Source: Bradyrhizobium nitroreducens (lineage in GTDB: Bacteria; Pseudomonadota; Alphaproteobacteria; Rhizobiales; Xanthobacteraceae). From it: DNA of 64,000 nucleotides. A program made the position numbers and the translations under genes. Position 1 is the first letter of the stretch; each line of letters starts with the position of its first letter. The notes under the pieces were generated by a model. That model saw only the letters and a list, made by a program, of their open reading frames with translations, was not told the origin of the DNA and searched no databases. Shown here one piece after another: positions 40,481 to 49,701 of the stretch. The stretch spans positions 6,063,159 to 6,127,158 of the forward strand of contig NZ_LFJC01000003.1 of the NCBI RefSeq assembly GCF_002776695.1. The letters are read 5' to 3'.

Positions 40481-43438
40481 ATGTCTCGCCAGGACGCGAA
40501 CGCAGCCTTTGCCTTGTCATCCTTTTTGCAGGGCACCAACGCCACCTATATCGACGAAATCTACGCCCGCTACCAGAAGGACCCCTCCTCGGTCGATCCC
40601 GAGTGGCAGGAGTTCTTCAAGAGCCTGAACGACGCGCCCGCCGACATCAGCAAGAACGCGGAAGGGCCGTCCTGGGAGCGCGACAACTGGCCGCTGACCC
40701 CGCAGGACGACCTCACCTCCGCCCTCGACGGCAATTGGGCCGAGGTCGAGAAGGCGGTCGGCAGCAAGATCGCCGCTAAGGCGCAAGCCAAGGGCGCCGA
40801 CATCTCCTCCGCCGACCTGCTCCAGGCCACGCGCGACTCGGTCCGCGCCCTGATGCTGATCCGCTCCTACCGCATGCGCGGCCACTTCCACGCCAAGCTC
40901 GATCCGCTCGGCATCGAAGCCCAGCGCAACCGCGAGGAGCTCGATCCGCGCACCTACGGCTTCAGCGAAGCCGATTTCGACCGCAAGATCTTCCTCGATC
41001 ACGTGCTCGGTCTCGAATACGGCAGCCTGCGCGAGATCACCGCGATCTGCGAGCGCACCTACTGCCAGACGCTCGGCGTCGAGTTCATGCACATCAGCAA
41101 CGCGGCGCAGAAGGCCTGGATCCAGGAGCGCATCGAGGGACCCGACAAGGAGATCTCGTTCACCCGCGAGGGCCGCCGCGCCATCCTGCAGAAGCTGATC
41201 GAAGCCGAGGGCTTCGAAAAATTCTGCGACACCAAGTTCACCGGCACCAAGCGTTTCGGCCTCGACGGCGGCGAATCCCTGATCCCCGCGCTCGAGCAGA
41301 TCATCAAGCGCGGCGGCAATCTCGGCGTGAAGGAAATCGTGCTGGGCATGCCGCATCGCGGCCGCCTCAACGTCCTCACGCAGGTGATGGGCAAGGCGCA
41401 CCGCGCGCTGTTCCACGAGTTCAAGGGCGGCTCGGCCAACCCCGACGCGGTCGAAGGCTCGGGCGACGTCAAGTATCACCTCGGCGCCTCCTCGGACCGC
41501 GAGTTCGACGGCAACCGCATCCATCTGTCGCTGACCGCCAACCCCTCGCATCTCGAGATCGTCGATCCCGTCGTGCTCGGCAAGGTGCGCGCCAAGCAGG
41601 ACCAGCACGGCGATCCCCCTGATATGCGCATCTCCGTGATGCCGCTGTTGATGCACGGCGACGCCGCGTTCGCCGGCCAGGGGGTGGTCGCGGAGTGCTT
41701 CGGCCTGTCGGACCTGAAGGGCTACCGCACCGGCGGCTCCGTGCACTTCATCGTCAACAACCAGATCGGCTTCACCACCTATCCGCGTTACTCGCGCTCC
41801 TCGCCCTATCCGTCGGATGTGGCGAAGATGATCGACGCGCCGATCTTCCACGTGAACGGCGACGATCCGGAAGCCGTCGTGTTCGCGGCCAAGGTTGCGA
41901 CCGAATTCCGGCAGAAGTTCCACAAGCCCGTCGTCATCGACATGTGGTGCTATCGCCGCTACGGCCACAATGAGGGCGACGAACCGGCTTTCACCCAGCC
42001 GGTGATGTACAAGCGGATCGCGGCCCATCCCTCGACCCTGACGCTCTACTCCAAGCGCCTGATCGCCGAAGGCGTGGTCACCGAGGGCGAGGTCGACAAG
42101 CTGAAGGCCGACTGGCGCGCCCGGCTCGATGCCGAGTTCGAGGCCGGCACCTCCTACAAGCCGAACAAGGCCGACTGGCTCGACGGCAAGTGGGCGGGCT
42201 TCAAGATCGCCGACCAGGAAGAGGATGCGCGGCGCGGCGTCACCGGCGTCGACCTGCCTGTTCTCAAGGACATCGGCCGCAAGATCACCAAGGTGCCGGA
42301 CGGCTTCCGCGTTCACCGCACCATTCAGCGTTTCCTCGATAACCGCGCCAAGGCGATCGAGAGCGGCAACGGCATCGACTGGGCGACAGGCGAGGCGCTG
42401 GCGTTCTGCACGCTGCTCAACGAAAACCACCACGTCCGCCTGTCCGGACAGGATTCGGAGCGCGGCACCTTCTCGCAGCGCCATTCGGTCCTGATCGACC
42501 AGGAGGACGAGAGCCGCTACACGCCGTTCAACCATCTCGGTGGCGAGCAGGGCCATTACGAAGTCATCAACTCGCTGCTGTCGGAAGAAGCCGTGCTCGG
42601 CTTCGAATACGGCTATTCGCTCGCCGAGCCGAACACGCTGACGCTGTGGGAAGCCCAGTTCGGCGACTTCGCCAACGGCGCGCAGGTCGTGTTCGACCAG
42701 TTCATCTCCTCGGGCGAGCGCAAATGGCTGCGCATGTCCGGTCTCGTCTGCCTCCTGCCGCACGGTTATGAGGGCCAGGGACCGGAGCACTCCTCGGCGC
42801 GCCTCGAGCGTTACCTGCAGATGTGCGCGGAAGACAACATGCAGGTGGTCTATCCGACCACCCCGGCGAACTACTTCCATGCGCTGCGCCGGCAGCTGCA
42901 CCGCGAGATCCGCAAGCCGCTGATCATGATGACGCCGAAATCGCTGCTGCGTCACAAGCGGGCGGTGTCGCGTCTCGAAGAGCTGGCGAAGGGCACCACC
43001 TTCCACCGCATCCTCTATGATGACGCCCAGATGCTGCCGAACGAGCCGATCAAGCTCGTCCCCGACGAGAAGATCCGCCGCATCGTGCTGTGCTCCGGCA
43101 AGGTCTATTACGACCTCTACGAGGAGCGCGAGAAGCGCGGCATCGACGACATCTACCTGATGCGCGTCGAGCAGCTCTATCCGGTGCCGCTGAAGGCGCT
43201 GGTGGCCGAGCTGTCGCGCTTCAAGAAGGCCGAGATGGTGTGGTGCCAGGAAGAACCCCGCAACATGGGTGCCTGGCACTTCATCGAGCCCTATCTGGAA
43301 TGGGTGCTGAACCAGGTGAACGGCACGAGCCGGCGTCCGCGTTATGTCGGCCGCGCCGCTTCCGCCGCGACCGCCACGGGTCTGATGTCCAAGCATCAGG
43401 CTCAGCTGAAGGCATTCCTGGACGAAGCACTGAGCTGA
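40481..43438 (+). CDS. sucA: 2-oxoglutarate dehydrogenase E1 component
   Basis: A 985-residue thiamine-diphosphate decarboxylase of the 2-oxoglutarate dehydrogenase complex. N-terminal E2-binding segment SFLQGTNATYIDEIYARYQKDP; ThDP fold with GMPHRGRLNVL, GDAAFAGQG and VNNQIGFTT; C-terminal transketolase-like domain with LPHGYEGQGPEHSSARLER. Followed by sucB, an SDR gene and lpdA, which supply the other subunits. Confidence 0.97.
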   Translation: MSRQDANAAFALSSFLQGTNATYIDEIYARYQKDPSSVDPEWQEFFKSLNDAPADISKNAEGPSWERDNWPLTPQDDLTSALDGNWAEVEKAVGSKIAAKAQAKGADISSADLLQATRDSVRALMLIRSYRMRGHFHAKLDPLGIEAQRNREELDPRTYGFSEADFDRKIFLDHVLGLEYGSLREITAICERTYCQTLGVEFMHISNAAQKAWIQERIEGPDKEISFTREGRRAILQKLIEAEGFEKFCDTKFTGTKRFGLDGGESLIPALEQIIKRGGNLGVKEIVLGMPHRGRLNVLTQVMGKAHRALFHEFKGGSANPDAVEGSGDVKYHLGASSDREFDGNRIHLSLTANPSHLEIVDPVVLGKVRAKQDQHGDPPDMRISVMPLLMHGDAAFAGQGVVAECFGLSDLKGYRTGGSVHFIVNNQIGFTTYPRYSRSSPYPSDVAKMIDAPIFHVNGDDPEAVVFAAKVATEFRQKFHKPVVIDMWCYRRYGHNEGDEPAFTQPVMYKRIAAHPSTLTLYSKRLIAEGVVTEGEVDKLKADWRARLDAEFEAGTSYKPNKADWLDGKWAGFKIADQEEDARRGVTGVDLPVLKDIGRKITKVPDGFRVHRTIQRFLDNRAKAIESGNGIDWATGEALAFCTLLNENHHVRLSGQDSERGTFSQRHSVLIDQEDESRYTPFNHLGGEQGHYEVINSLLSEEAVLGFEYGYSLAEPNTLTLWEAQFGDFANGAQVVFDQFISSGERKWLRMSGLVCLLPHGYEGQGPEHSSARLERYLQMCAEDNMQVVYPTTPANYFHALRRQLHREIRKPLIMMTPKSLLRHKRAVSRLEELAKGTTFHRILYDDAQMLPNEPIKLVPDEKIRRIVLCSGKVYYDLYEEREKRGIDDIYLMRVEQLYPVPLKALVAELSRFKKAEMVWCQEEPRNMGAWHFIEPYLEWVLNQVNGTSRRPRYVGRAASAATATGLMSKHQAQLKAFLDEALS

Positions 43439-43450
43439 ATTTTTTGAACT

Positions 43451-43569
43451 GCGTCATGCCCCGCCTCGTGCGCCTCCAGCCCACCGGAGCGGGGCATCCG
43501 GTAACTCGTGGCCTCCGCGTCAAGGCGAAGCGTCCCGGCTTGCTGGATGGCCCGCTTTTCGCGGGCCGT
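43451..43569. repeat. Inverted repeat and hairpin between sucA and sucB
   Basis: ATGCCCCGC pairs with GCGGGGCAT (43456-43464 and 43499-43507), followed by the tight hairpin GGCCCGC-TTTTC-GCGGGCC (43549-43567). No U-tract, so processing or mRNA stabilisation is more likely than full termination. Confidence 0.6.
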
Positions 43570-43616
43570 TGACGACCGACTGATGACCGCATTGGCGATC
43601 CCTTAAGGAAGAGACC

Positions 43617-44852
43617 ATGACTGAAATTCGTGTGCCGACGCTCGGCGAATCCGTCACCGAGGCCACCATCGGCCGCTGGTTCAAGAAGGCCGGCGATCCC
43701 GTCGCCGTCGACGAGCCCTTGGTGGAGCTCGAGACCGACAAGGTCACCATCGAAGTCCCGGCGCCCTCCGCCGGCACGCTGAGCGAGATCATCGCTGCCG
43801 ATGGCGCGACGGTTGCCGTGGGCGCGCTGCTCGGCCAGATCACCGACGGTGCCGGCGCGGCCAAGCCCGCCGCGGCGCCTGCCAAGCCTGCCGCTGCTCC
43901 GGCGCCCGCCGCTGCCGCGCCCGCTCCGGCCGCGAAGGCGGCCCCGGCCGATGCGCCGCTCGCTCCCTCCGTGCGCAAGCTCTCAGCGGAGACCGGCATC
44001 GATGCCTCGACCGTTCCGGGCTCCGGCAAGGACGGCCGTGTCACCAAGGGCGACATGCTCGCTGCGATCGAGCGCGCCGCGTCCGCGCCGACCCCGGTCA
44101 ACCAGCCCGCCGCCGCCGTTCAGGTCCGCGCGCCGTCGCCGGCCGATGACGCCGCCCGCGAAGAGCGCGTCAAGATGACCCGGCTGCGCCAGACCATCGC
44201 GCGCCGCCTCAAGGACGTGCAGAACACCGCGGCCATGCTGACGACCTTCAACGAGGTCGACATGACCAACGTGATGGCGCTGCGCGCCCACTACAAGGAT
44301 GCGTTCGAGAAGAAGCACGGCGCCAAGCTCGGCTTCATGGGCTTCTTCACCAAGGCCGTCGTGCAGGCGCTGAAGGACATCCCGGCCGTCAACGCCGAGA
44401 TCGACGGTACCGACCTGATCTACAAGAACTACTACCACATCGGCGTCGCCGTCGGCACCGACAAGGGCCTCGTCGTGCCCGTGGTGCGCGACTGCGACCA
44501 CAAGTCGATCTCCGACATCGAGAAGGGCATCGCCGATTTCGGCCGCCGCGCCCGTGACGGCCAGCTCAAGATCGACGAGATGCAGGGTGGCACCTTCACC
44601 ATCACCAATGGCGGCATCTACGGCTCGCTGATGTCGACCCCGATCCTGAACGCGCCGCAGTCCGGCATCCTCGGCATGCACAAGATCCAGGAGCGTCCGA
44701 TGGTCGTCGGCGGCAAGATCGAGGTCCGCCCGATGATGTATCTGGCGCTGTCCTACGATCACCGCGTCATCGACGGCAAGGAAGCCGTCACCTTCCTGGT
44801 TCGCGTCAAGGAGAGCCTGGAAGATCCGGCGCGCCTGGTGCTCGATCTCTGA
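43617..44852 (+). CDS. sucB: Dihydrolipoyl succinyltransferase (E2 of 2-oxoglutarate dehydrogenase)
   Basis: 411 residues. One lipoyl domain with [17 protein letters not shown] (lipoyl-lysine about 43), an Ala/Pro-rich linker, a peripheral subunit-binding domain ([31 protein letters not shown]), a second linker, and the catalytic domain ending [16 protein letters not shown] with the HxxxD active site. Single lipoyl domain and length fit SucB. Confidence 0.97.
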   Translation: MTEIRVPTLGESVTEATIGRWFKKAGDPVAVDEPLVELETDKVTIEVPAPSAGTLSEIIAADGATVAVGALLGQITDGAGAAKPAAAPAKPAAAPAPAAAAPAPAAKAAPADAPLAPSVRKLSAETGIDASTVPGSGKDGRVTKGDMLAAIERAASAPTPVNQPAAAVQVRAPSPADDAAREERVKMTRLRQTIARRLKDVQNTAAMLTTFNEVDMTNVMALRAHYKDAFEKKHGAKLGFMGFFTKAVVQALKDIPAVNAEIDGTDLIYKNYYHIGVAVGTDKGLVVPVVRDCDHKSISDIEKGIADFGRRARDGQLKIDEMQGGTFTITNGGIYGSLMSTPILNAPQSGILGMHKIQERPMVVGGKIEVRPMMYLALSYDHRVIDGKEAVTFLVRVKESLEDPARLVLDL

Positions 44853-44919
44853 TCCCTGATGCTTTGCGAGCGCCGTCGCCGACTTGCGCGACGGCGCGTG
44901 TCGAACCATGGAGGCGCGC

Positions 44920-45669
44920 GTGACGGATAAGGTCGTTGTCATCACCGGCGGCAGCCGCGGCATCGGGCGGGCGACCGCCATTGCCGCAGCCGCGCGCGGC
45001 TACCGGGTCGTGGTCGGGTACGCCAGCAACAAGAAGGCCGCCGACGAGGTGGTCGCGCAGATCGAGGCCAGCAACGGCAAGGCGATCGCGGTCAAATGCG
45101 ATGTCGCCGAGGAACGCGACATCGTCGATCTGTTCAAGGAGGCCGACAAGTTCGGCACGCTGGGGGCGCTCGTCAACAATGGCGGCATCGTCGGCACCAG
45201 CGGCGTGCGCGTCGACGAGATGTCGGCCGAACGCATCCAGCGCGTGCTGGCGGTCAACGTCACCGGCTCCATCCTCTGCGCCCGCGAGGCCGTGAAGCGG
45301 ATGTCCACCAAGCACGGCGGCACGGGCGGCGTCATCGTCAACCTGTCGTCGGTCGCGGCCAAGCTCGGCGCGCCCAACACCTATGTCGATTACGCCGCGT
45401 CCAAGGGCGCGATCGATTCCTTCACCACCGGTCTCGGCTACGAGGTCGCAGGCGAAGGCATTCGCGTTGCGGGCATCCGCCCGGGCCTGATCGACACCGA
45501 AATCCACGCATCGGGCGGCGAGCCCGACCGGCATCATCGTCTCGCCCACATGGTGCCGATGAAGCGCGTCGGTACCGCCGACGAGATCGCGAGCGCCATC
45601 ATCTGGCTGATGTCGGACGAGGCGTCCTACATCACCGCTGCCACTCTCGATGTGTCCGGCGGACGCTGA
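44920..45669 (+). CDS. SDR oxidoreductase between sucB and lpdA
   Basis: 249 residues. TGGSRGIGRATA is the NADP-type glycine motif, NNGG replaces NNAG, and the catalytic S/YxxxK is SSVAAKLGAPNTYVDYAASKG. Start at GTG 44920 with GGAGG five bases upstream; ATG 44908 would add four residues without a ribosome-binding site. Substrate unknown. Its position within the 2-oxoglutarate dehydrogenase genes suggests co-expression. Confidence 0.9.
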   Translation: MTDKVVVITGGSRGIGRATAIAAAARGYRVVVGYASNKKAADEVVAQIEASNGKAIAVKCDVAEERDIVDLFKEADKFGTLGALVNNGGIVGTSGVRVDEMSAERIQRVLAVNVTGSILCAREAVKRMSTKHGGTGGVIVNLSSVAAKLGAPNTYVDYAASKGAIDSFTTGLGYEVAGEGIRVAGIRPGLIDTEIHASGGEPDRHHRLAHMVPMKRVGTADEIASAIIWLMSDEASYITAATLDVSGGR

Positions 45670-45727
45670 CGCGCCGCGCGGACGCTGACACATCCTCATC
45701 ACGCCTAACCTTACGGGACTTTCTCTC

Positions 45728-47128
45728 ATGGCTACCTACGATCTCGTCGTCATCGGCACCGGACCTGGCGGTTATGTCTGTGCGGTGCGCGCAGCCCAGC
45801 TCGGCATGAAAGTCGCCGTGGTCGAAAAGAACGCAACCCTCGGCGGCACCTGCCTCAACGTCGGCTGCATGCCCTCGAAAGCGCTGCTGCACGCGTCCGA
45901 GATGTTCGAGGAAGCCGGGCACTCCTTCGCGAAGATGGGCGTCAGCGTTTCCGCGCCGAAGCTCGATCTGCCCGCGATGATGAACTTCAAGCAGCAGGGC
46001 ATCGACGGCAACGTCAAGGGCGTCGAGTTCCTGATGAAGAAGAACAAGATCGACGTGCTCAAGGGCACCGGCAAGATCCTGGGGACCGGCAAGGTCGAGG
46101 TCTCCGCCGACGGCAAGTCGCAGCTGGTCGAGACCAAGAACATCGTGATCGCCACCGGCTCGGACATCGCGCGCCTCAAGGGCATCGAGATCGACGAGAA
46201 GCGCATCGTCTCGTCCACCGGCGCGCTGTCGCTCGACAAGGTCCCTGGCAAGCTCCTCATCGTCGGCGCCGGGGTGATCGGCCTCGAGCTCGGCTCGGTC
46301 TGGCACCGCCTCGGCGCCGAAGTCGTCGTCGTCGAATTTTTGGATCGCATCCTGCCCGGCATGGATGGCGAGATCGCCAAGCAATTCCAGCGCATCCTCG
46401 AGAAGCAGGGCTTTACGTTCAAGCTGGGCGCCAAGGTCACGGGCGTCGATACCTCCGGCAAGACGCTGAAGGCGACGGTCGAGCCCGCCGCCGGCGGCGC
46501 TGCGGAGACGCTGGAAGCCGATGTCGTGCTCGTCTGCATCGGCCGCGTGCCCTACACCGAGGCGCTCGGCCTGAAGGAAGCGGGCGTCGCGCTCGATCCC
46601 CGCGGCCGTGTGCAGATCGATCCGCATTTCGCCACCAGCCTGAAGGGCGTCTATGCCATCGGCGACGTCGTCGCTGGGCCCATGCTCGCGCACAAGGCCG
46701 AGGATGAAGGCGTTGCGGTCGCCGAGATCATCGCCGGCCAGGCCGGCCACGTGAATTACGACGTGATCCCGGGCGTCGTGTATACCACGCCGGAAGTCTC
46801 CTCCGTCGGCAAGACCGAGGAGGAGCTGAAGCAGGCGGGCATCGCCTATACCGTCGGAAAGTTTCCCTTCACCGCCAACGGCCGCTCCAAGGTCAACCAG
46901 ACCACTGACGGCTTTGTGAAGATTCTCGCAGATGCGAAGACCGATCGCGTGCTCGGCGTGCACATTATCGGCCGCGAAGCCGGCGAAATGATCCATGAAG
47001 CCTGCGTTCTCATGGAGTTTGGTGGCAGTGCGGAAGATCTCGCGCGCACCTGCCACGCGCATCCGACCCGCTCGGAAGCGGTCAAGGAAGCCGCGCTTGC
47101 AGTCGGCAAGCGGGCCATCCATATGTAG
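45728..47128 (+). CDS. lpdA: Dihydrolipoyl dehydrogenase (E3)
   Basis: A 466-residue FAD disulfide reductase. FAD motif [15 protein letters not shown], redox disulfide [17 protein letters not shown] (about C41/C46), NAD motif [15 protein letters not shown], and C-terminal active-site [14 protein letters not shown]. Re-oxidises the lipoyl groups of SucB. Last of the sucA-sucB-SDR-lpdA group. Confidence 0.97.
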   Translation: MATYDLVVIGTGPGGYVCAVRAAQLGMKVAVVEKNATLGGTCLNVGCMPSKALLHASEMFEEAGHSFAKMGVSVSAPKLDLPAMMNFKQQGIDGNVKGVEFLMKKNKIDVLKGTGKILGTGKVEVSADGKSQLVETKNIVIATGSDIARLKGIEIDEKRIVSSTGALSLDKVPGKLLIVGAGVIGLELGSVWHRLGAEVVVVEFLDRILPGMDGEIAKQFQRILEKQGFTFKLGAKVTGVDTSGKTLKATVEPAAGGAAETLEADVVLVCIGRVPYTEALGLKEAGVALDPRGRVQIDPHFATSLKGVYAIGDVVAGPMLAHKAEDEGVAVAEIIAGQAGHVNYDVIPGVVYTTPEVSSVGKTEEELKQAGIAYTVGKFPFTANGRSKVNQTTDGFVKILADAKTDRVLGVHIIGREAGEMIHEACVLMEFGGSAEDLARTCHAHPTRSEAVKEAALAVGKRAIHM

Positions 47129-47162
47129 TAACGCGCCCAGCGCCGAATCGGGCGGGAAACAC

Positions 47163-47693
47163 ATGTTGCGCCGCCTTCTTCAACCGGTCTGGGTCCTGCT
47201 TGCGATCGTCTTTCTGATCGAAGCCTGGCTGTGGGACCATCTCGAACCGATCGTTGCAAAGGTTGTCGCAGCCATCCCGCTGGCGCGCTTCAAGCAATGG
47301 CTGACGGAGCGTGTCGATGCGCTCCCGCCGGCCATGACGCTGATCGTGTTCGCGGTGCCGATCCTTCCGCTGTTTCCGCTCAAGCTGGTCGGCCTGTATC
47401 TGCTCACGCATGAATACTGGCTCACCGGCATGTCCACGTTCCTGTTCGCCAAGATGCTCGGCGTCGGCGTCACCGCCTTCGTGTTCGACGTGACGCGCGA
47501 CAAGCTTCTGGAGATGCGCTGGTTCGAGCGGATCTACGATCTCGTGCTGAAGATCCGCGCCAAGGCCACCGCGCTCGTCGACCCGATCAAGCACCGCATC
47601 CGCGAGCTGATCGCCGGCAACGGCGAGGGCTGGTCGTCACGGACGCTGCGCCTGATCCAGCGGTTCAGGAAGAGCGTGCACCAGGCGCGGTGA
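47163..47693 (+). CDS. Conserved hypothetical membrane protein
   Basis: 176 residues from ATG 47163. Three hydrophobic stretches (VWVLLAIVFLIEAWLW, TLIVFAVPILPLFPLKLVGLYLL, FLFAKMLGVGVTAFVFDV) and a basic C-terminal tail. No named family recognised. It begins 35 bp after lpdA and may be read through from it. Confidence 0.8.
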   Translation: MLRRLLQPVWVLLAIVFLIEAWLWDHLEPIVAKVVAAIPLARFKQWLTERVDALPPAMTLIVFAVPILPLFPLKLVGLYLLTHEYWLTGMSTFLFAKMLGVGVTAFVFDVTRDKLLEMRWFERIYDLVLKIRAKATALVDPIKHRIRELIAGNGEGWSSRTLRLIQRFRKSVHQAR

Positions 47694-47714
47694 TCGGCGG
47701 AGCAATCGTTCTCT

Positions 47715-47861
47715 CACCGTCACCCTGAGGTGGCCGCTTCTTCAGCGGCCCTCGAAGGGCGACGGCCCCGCTCTATCCGCGCGGCAGCAGCTCGGCCGTT
47801 CATCCTTCGAGGCTCCGCCCGCGATGCGTTGCATCGCGGCCCTCGCGCCTCAGGATGACGG
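47715..47861. repeat. Palindromic repeat, CACCCTGAGG family
   Basis: Outer pair TCACCCTGAGG / CCTCAGGATGACGG, with internal hairpins GGCCGCTTCTTCAGCGGCC and GCGATGCGTTGCATCGC. Between two convergent genes; related to 26151-26264. Confidence 0.75.
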
Positions 47862-47890
47862 AAATAGCATGTCGCCGCCGCCTCAACCCC

Positions 47891-48478
47891 TCAATGCAAA
47901 TGCAGCAGATGCGGCCACCACAGGCCGAGGCCGGTCATGAACAGGCCGGCGAGGGTCAGGATGCCGCTGACATAGGCCAGCGCGAACATGCCGGTGATGA
48001 TGGTGGCCGAGGCCAGCACGATGCCGATCTGGAAGGCGGCCGACGCCAGCTCGAAATGATGGTATTTCGCGGTCGCCTCGTCGCGGTCGTGCTCGGCGTG
48101 CTTGGCCTTCTCGGCGAGCTGCTCGGTACCTTCGCCGGTCTCGGGCTCGGAGCGGTAGCGCGCCGCGGTCTTGGTCCAGTCGTCGACCTGCTTCTGCACG
48201 GCGGGCTTCTGCGCCTCGTCCGCGGCGGCGAGCGTGAGCTTGCCCTGCTCGGCCGCGGTGATCACCACGGTGCGGCGGATGCTTTTGGCCTGGAAGAACG
48301 CCCAGAGATTGGCGGCCTCGACGTTCTTGCTGATCGATTCGGTCTGGGCGCCCTTGCCGAGCGTCTCCGAGACCGCCAGGAACAGCGCCAGCACCGCGAT
48401 CAGGAGCGCGATCTTCTTGTTCGAGCCGGACGCGTGTTCGGCGTGCTCGGCATGCTCCATGCTTTCATGTGCGCTCAT
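47891..48478 (-). CDS. DUF4337 membrane protein
   Basis: 195 residues. An N-terminal His/Glu-rich start (HESMEHAEHAEHA) could bind metal. One transmembrane helix (KIALLIAVLALFLAVSETLG), a cytosolic coiled-coil loop, then two or three helices (FQIGIVLASATIITGMFALAYVSGILTLAGLFMTGLGLWW). NVEAANLWAFFQAKSIR is the DUF4337 signature. Function unknown. Confidence 0.85.
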   Translation of the reverse strand: MSAHESMEHAEHAEHASGSNKKIALLIAVLALFLAVSETLGKGAQTESISKNVEAANLWAFFQAKSIRRTVVITAAEQGKLTLAAADEAQKPAVQKQVDDWTKTAARYRSEPETGEGTEQLAEKAKHAEHDRDEATAKYHHFELASAAFQIGIVLASATIITGMFALAYVSGILTLAGLFMTGLGLWWPHLLHLH

Positions 48479-48599
48479 GATTCCCCTCCGCTTCGGTTCC
48501 GCAACGATTGACCGAACCGCGCGGCCTGCGCAAGGGGCACGCAGGCTGTGACAGCTTCATGTCAGGAAGCAGCGGCCATTCAGCGCTGGTTCAGCAACA

Positions 48600-49565
48600 T
48601 CACCGCCGCGGATGCGCGCTGGCATAGACTTCCAGCAGGCGCTCGGAATCGATGGCGGTATAGACCTGCGTGGTCGAGAGCGAGGAATGGCCGAGCAATT
48701 CCTGGATGGCGCGCAAGTCACCGCCGCGCGAGAGCAGATGCGTGGCAAAGGAGTGGCGCAGCGCATGCGGCGTGGCGCTGTCGGGCAGGCCGAGCGCGCC
48801 GCGCAGCCGCTCCATCGCGAGCTGGATGATGCGCGGGCTCAATGGCCCGCCGCGCGCGCCGACGAAGATCGGGCCCTCCGCCGGCAGCGGATACGGGCAC
48901 ATCGCGACATAGTCCTGCACCAGTTCCAGCACGTTCTGCAGCACCGGCACCATGCGGGTCTTGTTGCCCTTGCCGGTGACGACCAGCACGTCGCCTTCGC
49001 CCGGCTTCGGCACCTCGCGGCGCTTCAGGCCGAGCGCTTCAGAGATGCGCAGGCCCGAGCCGTAGAGCAGCGCCATCACGGCGGCATCGCGCGCAAGGAT
49101 CCAGGTCTCGCGATCCTCGCCGGCGCGCTCGTCGGCATCGGCAAGACGTTTTGCCGATGCCATCGGCAGCGGCTTCGGCAGGCTCTTCGCGACCTTTGGC
49201 GCGCGGATTGCGGACAAGGCCCCGACCTTGCCCTTGCCTTCGCGCTCGAGGAAGCGGCCGAACGAGCGCAGGCCCGCCAGCGCGCGCATCAGCGAGCGGC
49301 CGGCAATGTCGTCGGCGCGGCGCATCGCCATGAAGGCGCGGACGTCGGTCGCCTCCAGCGCGGCAAAACGCTTCAGCGTCACGCGCTCGCCCCAATGGGC
49401 ACAGAGAAAATCCAGGCACTGCCGCAAGTCGCGGCCATAGGCCTCCAGCGTCTTCGGCGACAGCCGCCGCTCGGCGCCGAGATGCGACAGCCAGCGCGTC
49501 ATCTCCTGCGCGATCGAGGGATCGGCGCTGGCGAGTTCGATGGGGGGTGCGGCGGCTTTGCTCAT
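48600..49565 (-). CDS. xerC: Tyrosine recombinase XerC
   Basis: 321 residues. N-terminal SAM-like core-binding domain (about 20-110). Catalytic set: R in GSGLRISEAL, K in GKGNKTRMVP, HALRHSFATHLL, and the nucleophile Y in LSTTQVYTAID. Housekeeping chromosome-dimer resolution at dif; XerC rather than XerD is inferred from its position divergent from priA, as in other rhizobia. It is not next to any integrative element. Confidence 0.9.
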   Translation of the reverse strand: MSKAAAPPIELASADPSIAQEMTRWLSHLGAERRLSPKTLEAYGRDLRQCLDFLCAHWGERVTLKRFAALEATDVRAFMAMRRADDIAGRSLMRALAGLRSFGRFLEREGKGKVGALSAIRAPKVAKSLPKPLPMASAKRLADADERAGEDRETWILARDAAVMALLYGSGLRISEALGLKRREVPKPGEGDVLVVTGKGNKTRMVPVLQNVLELVQDYVAMCPYPLPAEGPIFVGARGGPLSPRIIQLAMERLRGALGLPDSATPHALRHSFATHLLSRGGDLRAIQELLGHSSLSTTQVYTAIDSERLLEVYASAHPRR

Positions 49566-49701
49566 CGCTCTGGACGGATTGATTCCGCTCAGTATATCGC
49601 ATCACACCCGTTTACTGTTCGCTAAGGCCGCCCCCGGGCGCTAGCCTTGCCACGCTAGTCTTGCCACATCAGGTTCCGATTCTCCTTCCAAAGCCCCCTT
49701 G

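Noticed and set aside
48600-49565. Tyrosine recombinase as a sign of an integrative element
   Set aside because: Length, motifs and position next to priA fit housekeeping XerC. There is no attachment-site duplication, tRNA or phage gene nearby.
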